A stretch of 9,194 bases of DNA from JAGLTA01 sp023142625 (lineage in GTDB: Bacteria; Patescibacteriota; Patescibacteriia; JAACEG01). The notes under the pieces were generated by a model, which was given only the letters and a program-made list of their open reading frames with translations, was not told where the DNA came from and did no database searches. The stretch spans positions 1-9,194 of the forward strand of contig DAOWHA010000007.1 in NCBI GenBank assembly GCA_030641665.1, written 5' to 3'. Every line of letters starts with the position of its first letter. Position 1 is the first letter of the stretch. Shown here piece by piece: positions 1 through 5,323 of the stretch. A program made the translations under genes and the position numbers.

Positions 1-47
1 GCGGTCTGCAAAACCGCTATGCACGGGTGCAAATCCCGTCCTGGCCT
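1..47 (+). tRNA. tRNA-Cys (GCA), 3' part, cut by the window edge
   Basis: The window begins in the anticodon arm. Stem 1-5 (GCGGT) pairs with 13-17 (ACCGC) around loop 6-12 (CTGCAAA), giving anticodon GCA for cysteine. Variable bases 18-22 follow, then a T stem 23-27/35-39 (ACGGG/CCCGT), the acceptor 3' strand 40-46 and discriminator base T47. U73 is the major identity base for cysteinyl-tRNA synthetase, which supports the assignment. The bases after it read CAA, so the CCA tail is not encoded and would be added by nucleotidyltransferase. The T loop reads TGCAAAT, with G where the usual T at position 55 would be. The D arm and 5' acceptor strand lie outside the window. Confidence 0.95.
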
Positions 48-101
48 CAAAAATTAAAATGTTTTAATATTTTGTTTTAAATTACAAAATTTTTTCATAT
101 C

Positions 102-290
102 CTGTCTTTGCGAGAAGGGAGTGGAGCGATAGCGGAACGACTGACGAAGCCACGCCTAACGGGTGGTCACCCGATAGGGTGACAATCCCATTACTGAGCA
201 GACAAATCTATAATTATAATTTTTTTTTATTAACGAGATTGCTTCGTCACACCTCTCTCGCTATGCTCGTTCGGCTCCTCGCAAAGACAG
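102..290. repeat. Palindromic REP-like element, copy 1, carrying an internal insertion
   Basis: The ends are exact inverted copies: CTGTCTTTGCGAG at 102-114 and CTCGCAAAGACAG at 278-290. The arms continue as imperfect complements, with GACGAAGC at 143-150 on the left and GATTGCTTCGTC around 236-248 on the right. Between them is an AT-rich core, about 190-230, beginning ATTACTGAGC. Core and right arm match the element at 3544-3721, so this is a true repeat family and not chance dyad symmetry. The left arm is split by 33 bp (151-183). The element fills most of the 293-base stretch between the tRNA and the next gene. No coding sequence was seen there. The arms resemble the widespread GTC(A/T)TTGCGAGGAGC...GAAGCAATCTC repeats of many bacterial genomes (from memory). 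Confidence 0.85.
151..183. repeat. 33-bp hairpin insertion inside the copy 1 left arm
   Basis: In copy 2 GAAGC is followed directly by AATCTCATTACTG (3573-3590). In copy 1 the same words, GAAGC (146-150) and AATCCCATTACTG (184-196), are separated by 33 bp. The 3' half of this insert is a perfect 7-bp stem-loop, GTCACCC (166-172), GATA, GGGTGAC (177-183). Its AGGGTGACAAT word (176-186) recurs in inverse orientation at 5304-5314 beside another gene. This suggests a second, smaller repeat family that inserted into the first. Confidence 0.6.
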
Positions 291-340
291 TTGAGTTTAT
301 ATATTTTAATGATAATATATTAAAATAATTTTTTTATTTT

Positions 341-922
341 ATGAACAACGACAGCCAAAAAATTGTTCTGCAGCCGCAAGACAAAATATTAGCCAAGACT
401 TTATTAAAAATTATCCCCCGATCAATAATGCCGAATCATTTTACTATTCTCCGATTTTTTTTAATCCTCCCTATTGTCTGGATGATTAATATTGAGCAAT
501 ATTTATACGGAGTTATAATTTTTATCGTTGCGGCTTTTACTGACGCTATTGATGGCGCGCTAGCTCGCACGCGAAATCAAATTACAGAATGGGGGCAGAT
601 TTACGACCCTGTCGCGGATAAACTTTTAATCGGCTCAACGGCATTTCTAATAATCAGCAAATATCTTAATTTCTATTTGGCGATAATAATTATATTTATT
701 GAAATTCTAATCATAGTAAATGGAGGGTGGCGAAAAGCAAACGGACACCCAGTGCAGGCAAATATTTGGGGAAAAATTAAAATGCATCTGCAAGTCTACG
801 GTGTTTCGCTGCTATTTATTTTTCTCTTAACAAACGCTTCGGTATTGATTGCTGTCTGCTGGTCTATTTTTATTTTAGCGATAATTCTTGCAATAATCAG
901 TTTTTTTACTTACAGCTTATAA
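341..922 (+). CDS. pgsA: CDP-alcohol phosphatidyltransferase, PgsA type
   Basis: This is an integral membrane enzyme that transfers a phosphatidyl group from CDP-diacylglycerol to an alcohol acceptor. For PgsA the acceptor is glycerol-3-phosphate, on the way to phosphatidylglycerol. The complete family signature is present: D68-x2-D71-G72-x2-A75-R76, then G85-x3-D89-x3-D93, which binds the metal ions and CDP. PNHFTILR near residue 31 and GKIK at 144-147 match the N-terminal and acceptor-side motifs of bacterial PgsA. The 193-residue length fits the family, and hydrophobic helices lie near 36-50, 55-68, 96-107, 110-127, 153-165 and 168-190. The ATG at 341 gives a full N-terminus but has no Shine-Dalgarno before it, only T/A runs. 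Other family members using inositol or a second lipid are possible. PgsA is favoured by length and by the GKIK region. Confidence 0.85.
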   Translation: MNNDSQKIVLQPQDKILAKTLLKIIPRSIMPNHFTILRFFLILPIVWMINIEQYLYGVIIFIVAAFTDAIDGALARTRNQITEWGQIYDPVADKLLIGSTAFLIISKYLNFYLAIIIIFIEILIIVNGGWRKANGHPVQANIWGKIKMHLQVYGVSLLFIFLLTNASVLIAVCWSIFILAIILAIISFFTYSL

Positions 923-968
923 ATAAAAAAAGGGGGGGTTATACTGCCTAAAATTTAAAAAAATCTTT

Positions 969-3503
969 ATGCGCAAAAAAACAATCCTCTTTTTACTCTT
1001 TTTTTTATCAATAACAATCTCGCCAATTTTCTCATCCTGCTGCTTTGCGGCCAATCAATTAGATATCGCTGTCATTGAAATCGCGGCCTTTGAAAAAAGC
1101 GGTTATGAATGGATAAAAATTTACAACAATTCCGACAACGAAATAAATTTAGAAGATTGGAAATTTGTTGAAAATTTTTCGGACAGCAATTTGGACGGCT
1201 CAAAGCATTCGCTTAACGAGTATAATAATGGATATATTCTTCAACCGCAAAATTCCGCTATTATCTGCCAAGACGCGGACAAATTTTCCAGCCAATACAG
1301 CGAGTGTAGCGGGCTAATTCTTGACAGTTCTTGGGGTTCGCTAAAAGAGAGCGGGGAAAGAATCCAACTTCTTGATAATGACGGAAATATTATTGAGGAT
1401 TTTATCTATCTTGAATGCAAAACAACTGTTTTAAAAAGAAAAAATTTTACAACAAAATATTATTCCGCAAATAATTGGAGCGAAAATTATGTCGGGGATG
1501 ATGATGAATATGAAAATAAAGACGAACACGGCAGCGAGGCAGACGATTATTCTGATCCTCTTCCGCCTTTAAATAATAAAACAGATGAAATCCAGCCGGC
1601 AACTGCGGTGGAAAAAGTCAAATCAGATATAATAATTAATGAAATTCTGCCAAACCCGGCTGGCGCTGACAATGAAAAAGAATTCATTGAATTAAAAAAT
1701 GTCGGAAACAGATCTGTAAATTTAAAAGGATGGAAATTGAACGACAACAGCAAGAGGGTTTATGAAATAAATAATAAAAATTTTAAATCAACTTTCATTA
1801 AGGCGAACGGTCTTTTTTTAATTTATAGGAATATTAGTAAAATAGCGCTTGATAATTCTAGCGGCGAAATATTGAAACTTTATAATCCGCAAGAAAAATT
1901 ATCTGATAAAATTTCTTATAAAAACAGCGTTTCTGAAAATGAAAGCTATGCTAGAAATGAAAAAAACGAATGGGAATGGACCACCTCTTTAACGCCCGGC
2001 ATAAAAAATATAATTAAAAGGCACCCAACAGCCGTGATGGAAACAATTAAAGAAGCGGAAGCCGGGAAATTGATCATTTTTGACGCTTCTGATTCTTATG
2101 ATCCCGATGGAGACAAACTATTTTTTGCTTGGGATTTTGGCGACGGCGATTCAAGCGTTTCAATAAGAGTTGCTCATTCTTATTTGAATACTGGAGAATA
2201 CAGCGCGAAACTATCGGTTTTTGACGACAATAATGGAACTGACGAACTATTTTTTACTATTAAAATTATTAGCGGCTCAGATAATGCGATAAAAAACGCG
2301 GCAGTAATTAAAATTGATGGCGAGATAAATAAATATCCCTCTATTTTAATCAGCGAAATTTTTCCAAACCCGGCAGGTACTGACAATAATGAATTTATTG
2401 AACTTTTTAATCCAAACGGCATTGATATTGATTTAAGCGGCTGGCAATTAGACGACAGCGAAAAAGGAAGCAAGATTTGGCAAATTCCGCAAAATACAAT
2501 CATCGCATCCGACGGCTATTTGGCATTTTTTAAAGAACAGACAAAATTAACGCTTAATAATTCATCTGATTCCGTAAGGCTTGCAGATCCGTCAGGAGAA
2601 ATTGCCGCGCAAATTGATTACAATAAAAGCGTTGAAGGGGCGAGTTATTGCGCGGATTTATACAACAGCGGCTGGTATTGGACATACAATCTCACGCCCA
2701 ACGAAGAAAATGAGAGCGATGCGATATACGCTCGAACTGAAAATAATTCGCAATATGTAGAATATGAGATAGAAGCGCAAAACAATAAAAAAAATGTAAA
2801 AATAATTGATGTGCTGGAAATAAATAAATGCTGCGACGGCGATTTAATTGAAACAACCGGCGTTGTTGCCGCAGAACCTGGAATTTTAGGAAAACAAATT
2901 TTTTATCTTAATGGCGCTCAAATTTATATGTATAAACAAGATTTCCCAGATTTAAAAGTTGGCGATGTTGTAGTTTTAACTGGAGAAATATCAATAACAA
3001 GCAATCAGCCAAAAATTAAAATTAAAAATAAGGAAGACATTTTTCCGCTTTCCCAACAAGAAAAGTTAATCCCGATATATCTTCCGATTGAAGACGCAGG
3101 TGAAAATTTTATTTCACAGTTAATAATTCTTAACGGAGAAATTGTTGAAAAAAAAGGAAACACGGTTTGGATTGACGACGGTACCGGTGAAATAATAATT
3201 TATATCAACAAATATACAAATATTGATTTAAAACAATTTAAAGAAGGGGATTTTATAGAAATAATAGGCATGCTTAATGCTATCAAAGATGGATTTAGGC
3301 TTCTTCCAAGATATCAAAACGACATTAAAATAACAAAAATATTAGGGGAAAACGCGGAAACGGAAAAAAATCAATTAAATAAAAAATTCTCTCTCGCAAC
3401 AGAAGAAAAAGAGAATTATAATAAATATTTTTATATAACAATTTTTGGGCTTGCGATTATCGCGGCTGGACAAATAAGGAAGTATAGAAAAAATAAAAAA
3501 TAA
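969..3503 (+). CDS. Secreted multidomain protein: three lamin-tail domains, PKD domain, tandem OB folds, C-terminal anchor
   Basis: Residues 1-28 form a Sec signal peptide (MRKK, hydrophobic core, cut near CFA-A). The order then is: a divergent lamin-tail (LTD) beta-sandwich at about 32-150; an acidic linker at 175-200; a clear LTD at 220-345 (INEILPNPAGADNEKEFIEL, LKGWKLND); a PKD domain at 352-434 (ASDSYDPDGD, WDFGDG, HSY); a third LTD at 458-578 (ISEIFPNPAGTDNNEFIEL, LSGWQLDD); and two OB-fold-like segments at about 610-690 and 712-790 (GEIVEKKGNTVWIDDGTGE). A hydrophobic helix at 819-834 followed by RKYRKNKK should hold the C-terminus in the membrane with the domains outside. LTDs are common in secreted bacterial proteins, often beside nucleases, and OB folds can bind nucleic acid, but no catalytic domain is seen. 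Adhesion, matrix or DNA binding is therefore inference. It follows pgsA by 46 bp and may be co-transcribed. Confidence 0.85.
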   Translation: MRKKTILFLLFFLSITISPIFSSCCFAANQLDIAVIEIAAFEKSGYEWIKIYNNSDNEINLEDWKFVENFSDSNLDGSKHSLNEYNNGYILQPQNSAIICQDADKFSSQYSECSGLILDSSWGSLKESGERIQLLDNDGNIIEDFIYLECKTTVLKRKNFTTKYYSANNWSENYVGDDDEYENKDEHGSEADDYSDPLPPLNNKTDEIQPATAVEKVKSDIIINEILPNPAGADNEKEFIELKNVGNRSVNLKGWKLNDNSKRVYEINNKNFKSTFIKANGLFLIYRNISKIALDNSSGEILKLYNPQEKLSDKISYKNSVSENESYARNEKNEWEWTTSLTPGIKNIIKRHPTAVMETIKEAEAGKLIIFDASDSYDPDGDKLFFAWDFGDGDSSVSIRVAHSYLNTGEYSAKLSVFDDNNGTDELFFTIKIISGSDNAIKNAAVIKIDGEINKYPSILISEIFPNPAGTDNNEFIELFNPNGIDIDLSGWQLDDSEKGSKIWQIPQNTIIASDGYLAFFKEQTKLTLNNSSDSVRLADPSGEIAAQIDYNKSVEGASYCADLYNSGWYWTYNLTPNEENESDAIYARTENNSQYVEYEIEAQNNKKNVKIIDVLEINKCCDGDLIETTGVVAAEPGILGKQIFYLNGAQIYMYKQDFPDLKVGDVVVLTGEISITSNQPKIKIKNKEDIFPLSQQEKLIPIYLPIEDAGENFISQLIILNGEIVEKKGNTVWIDDGTGEIIIYINKYTNIDLKQFKEGDFIEIIGMLNAIKDGFRLLPRYQNDIKITKILGENAETEKNQLNKKFSLATEEKENYNKYFYITIFGLAIIAAGQIRKYRKNKK

Positions 3504-3514
3504 ACTTACAACTG

Positions 3515-3750
3515 CTGTCTTTGCGCGAGGAGCTTTAAATTTTCTGTCTTTGCGAGCGGAGTGGAACGGAGCGAAGCAATCTCATTACTGAGCGAACAAA
3601 TTTATGATTATAAAATTTTTTATGTAAACAAAATATTATTTTTGCATAGTTTTTGCGTTTAGTAATGAGATTGCTTCGTCGCACCTCACTCGTTTCACTC
3701 GTTCAGCTCCTCGCAAAGACAAGAATAAAAAAACTCAACTCGCAAAGACA
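3515..3750. repeat. Palindromic REP-like element, copy 2, nested inside remnants of another copy
   Basis: The inner element runs from CTGTCTTTGCGAGCGGAG at 3544 to CTCGCAAAGACA ending at 3721. Its arms pair: GAAGCAATCTCATTACT (3573-3589) against AGTAATGAGATTGCTTC (3661-3677). The core at 3584-3621 matches copy 1. Outside it lie second ends, CTGTCTTTGCGCGAGGAGC at 3515-3533 and CTCGCAAAGACA at 3739-3750, again inverted. The unit lies between convergent genes and fills most of the gap (3504-3762). Such a long GC-richer dyad could end transcription from both sides. That role is inferred, not seen. Confidence 0.8.
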
Positions 3751-3762
3751 ATGCTATTTATT

Positions 3763-4161
3763 TTAAATTTTATCCAAATAGCTTTGTAAAATCAAAGAGG
3801 CGGCGACATCGTCTCTTTTTTTATTCTTGCTTCCCTTGAGCAGGTCATCCGCTACCTTGCTTGTGCTTCGCTCATCCTCAAAAATAATTTTTGTATCTAA
3901 AATATTTTTTAAAAAATCAGCAAATTTTTTAATGTTTTTCATCATTGGGTTGCCGCCTGTTTCTTTGGATAATTCATAAGGCATTCCGATAATTATTTCG
4001 TCTATCTGCTCGCCAGAAATAATATTTTTCAATTCGCGCAAAACAAAATTTTTATTTTTATTATCAATAATTTTATAGGGCAGCGCCAGCCTGCTTTCAT
4101 TGTCTCCGAGTGCAATTCCTATTCTTTTAAGACCATAATCTATTGCCAAAAATTTTTTCAT
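3763..4161 (-). CDS. ruvX: RuvX/YqgF, Holliday-junction resolvase-like / pre-16S rRNA nuclease
   Basis: This 132-residue protein has the RNase H-like fold of the YqgF family. The signature segments are in order: MKKFLAIDYGLKRIGIALGD at 1-20 with D8 as first acidic residue; IDEIIIGMPYELSKETGG at 53-70; IIFEDERSTS at 92-101 with the conserved DER; and KRDDVAASLILQSYLD at 115-130 with the last catalytic Asp at 117/118. All expected acidic positions are kept and the length is normal. YqgF proteins trim the 5' end of pre-16S rRNA in Escherichia coli and were first described as putative Holliday-junction resolvases. The gene is the last of the minus-strand block, 75 bp after yraN, and converges on the secreted-protein gene across the palindromic element. 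There is no Shine-Dalgarno before its ATG. Confidence 0.93.
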   Translation of the reverse strand: MKKFLAIDYGLKRIGIALGDNESRLALPYKIIDNKNKNFVLRELKNIISGEQIDEIIIGMPYELSKETGGNPMMKNIKKFADFLKNILDTKIIFEDERSTSKVADDLLKGSKNKKRDDVAASLILQSYLDKI

Positions 4162-4236
4162 ACATAAATAAAATTTAATTTTTTATATTTTTATAATATA
4201 AAAAATTTATGCCGCTGTAAAATTATCGCTCACATT

Positions 4237-4602
4237 TTAAAAATACCGCACTGCGTTTTTAAAATGACGCAATTTTATTTTTTCATTATCGCGCTTTTCA
4301 ACCGCCACAACATCTATCTGATATTCGTTTCTTGTCCGATTGTCTAAAATATATTTTTCAGCTGTTTTTATCAGCTTTTTTTGTTTAATAAAATTTACCG
4401 CCTCTTCGGGCAAGCCGAATTTTCTATTAGTTCTTGTTTTTACCTCTATAAAAATAATTTTTGATTTTAATTTCGCGATTATATCTATCTCTCCAAAATA
4501 ATTTTTATAATTGCTATTTAAAATTTTATATCCATTCCTAATAAGGTATTTTTTAACAATGTCCTCGCCCCATGCCCCGAGTTTCTGCCTTTCATTTAAC
4601 AT
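4237..4602 (-). CDS. yraN: YraN family (UPF0102) PD-(D/E)XK nuclease-fold protein
   Basis: The 121-residue protein shows the whole UPF0102 pattern: LGAWGEDIVKKYL (8-20, with E13), GYKILNSNYK (24-33), GEIDIIA (37-43), IIFIEVKTR (49-57) and RNEYQIDVVAVE (91-102), ending IKLRHFKNAVRYF. GEID with D40 and E53-V-K55 form the PD-(D/E)XK-type metal site seen in restriction-like nucleases. The family is nearly universal in bacteria and its exact role is not settled, though structural kinship to resolvases and nucleases suggests DNA or RNA processing. It lies between a methyltransferase (49 bp upstream) and ruvX (75 bp downstream) on the same strand, and a shared transcript is plausible. Its ATG is preceded by an A/T-only leader. 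Confidence 0.92.
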   Translation of the reverse strand: MLNERQKLGAWGEDIVKKYLIRNGYKILNSNYKNYFGEIDIIAKLKSKIIFIEVKTRTNRKFGLPEEAVNFIKQKKLIKTAEKYILDNRTRNEYQIDVVAVEKRDNEKIKLRHFKNAVRYF

Positions 4603-4651
4603 ATTTTATTATTCGTATTATTAGAATGCATTTGCATATTAGCATCGCTTA

Positions 4652-5206
4652 TTATTTTTTAAAAATCATCCCGAAATGGTATTTCCCGGCGTCAAATTCA
4701 TTAATTCGCTCAGAAGCCAATTTGTAAAGCAAGGCGTTAATTTCATTTTTTTTAACTCGCGACTCTATGGGCGGACCAAACGGAATAACGCTTTGATTCC
4801 AGTCAATAATTAAAAGTGTTCCGCTATTTTTTAATATTCTAATAGCTTCTTTTAACATATCAAAATGTTTATGCGACTGAAATAAAATATTAATCAGCAT
4901 AACCAAATCGCAAGAACCGTCTTCTATTCCAGTTGATTTATAACTTTCAACATTTGCTTGGATTGTTTTTAAATTATTAGCTCCTTCTATTTTACATCGC
5001 GATTTAACCCCCTCTAACACAGTCTTTTGGATATCAACAGCGTAAACAGTTCCGCTATTTCCAACTAAATGAGCCGCTGGCATGCAAAAATGCCCTGCTC
5101 CGCCGCAGCCCAAATCAGTTATTTTCATACCTTCCGCAATTCCAACTCTTTCTAAAATTTTTTTAGCGTCCAATAATTTATTGCCGCCATAAAATAGATT
5201 AGTCAT
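4652..5206 (-). CDS. Class I SAM-dependent methyltransferase, small-molecule or UbiE-like type
   Basis: This 184-residue protein has a single Rossmann-like methyltransferase domain. Motif I is ITDLGCGGAGHF at 29-40. The acidic end of strand 2 is VYAVDIQ with D58, which should hold the SAM ribose. The motif IV region is CDLVMLINILFQ at 99-110, and LKNSGTLLIIDW at 125-136 is the post-motif strand. The GPP at 144-146 followed by a basic helix recalls UbiE/Methyltransf_11-like enzymes. There is no DPPY- or NPPY-type motif, so DNA N-methylation is unlikely. The substrate cannot be told from sequence. A 117-bp AT-rich gap separates it from the upstream 705-residue gene, so it may have its own promoter, but none is convincing. 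The first ATG (MTNLFYGGNK) is kept because it gives the short N-terminal helix usual in the family. Confidence 0.85.
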   Translation of the reverse strand: MTNLFYGGNKLLDAKKILERVGIAEGMKITDLGCGGAGHFCMPAAHLVGNSGTVYAVDIQKTVLEGVKSRCKIEGANNLKTIQANVESYKSTGIEDGSCDLVMLINILFQSHKHFDMLKEAIRILKNSGTLLIIDWNQSVIPFGPPIESRVKKNEINALLYKLASERINEFDAGKYHFGMIFKK

Positions 5207-5241
5207 AAATTTAAATTAAAAACTAAAATTTTAATAAATTT

Positions 5242-5262
5242 GCAATTACCAATTTCCAATTT
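5242..5262 (-). repeat. Three heptamers of AAATTGG type
   Basis: Read on the minus strand, bases 5262 to 5242 are AAATTGG, AAATTGG and TAATTGC, a perfect 7-bp period with decay in the last unit. The rest of the 117-base gap (5207-5323) is A/T-rich. It holds no gene and no convincing promoter. Confidence 0.5.
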
Positions 5263-5323
5263 GACAATAAATTTTTCATTTTTTAATTTTTAAAAAAATA
5301 AACATTGTCACCCTGAATTTATT

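Noticed and set aside
52..100. Rho-independent terminator after tRNA-Cys
   Set aside because: ATTAAAA/TTTTAAT is a dyad with T runs nearby, but it has no G/C pairs and would be too weak.
932..945. G7 tract and TATACT as a phase-variable promoter for the secreted protein gene
   Set aside because: TATACT at 940-945 resembles a -10 box but the -35 position (TTATAA) is poor, and the G run is too short and unplaced to argue for variation.
989..1050. Lipoprotein signal in the secreted protein (two Cys near the signal peptide end)
   Set aside because: The residues before the Cys are F-S-S, not a lipobox; CFA-A fits signal peptidase I better.
102..3750. CRISPR array or insertion sequence explanation for the repeated palindromes
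   Set aside because: There is no regular repeat-spacer spacing, no transposase frame, and the copies are inverted-arm units of about 190 bp.
5261..5267. TTGTCA on the minus strand as a -35 box for the methyltransferase
   Set aside because: The base positions 17 further on read TGCAAA; the nearest A/T hexamer is about 25 bases away.
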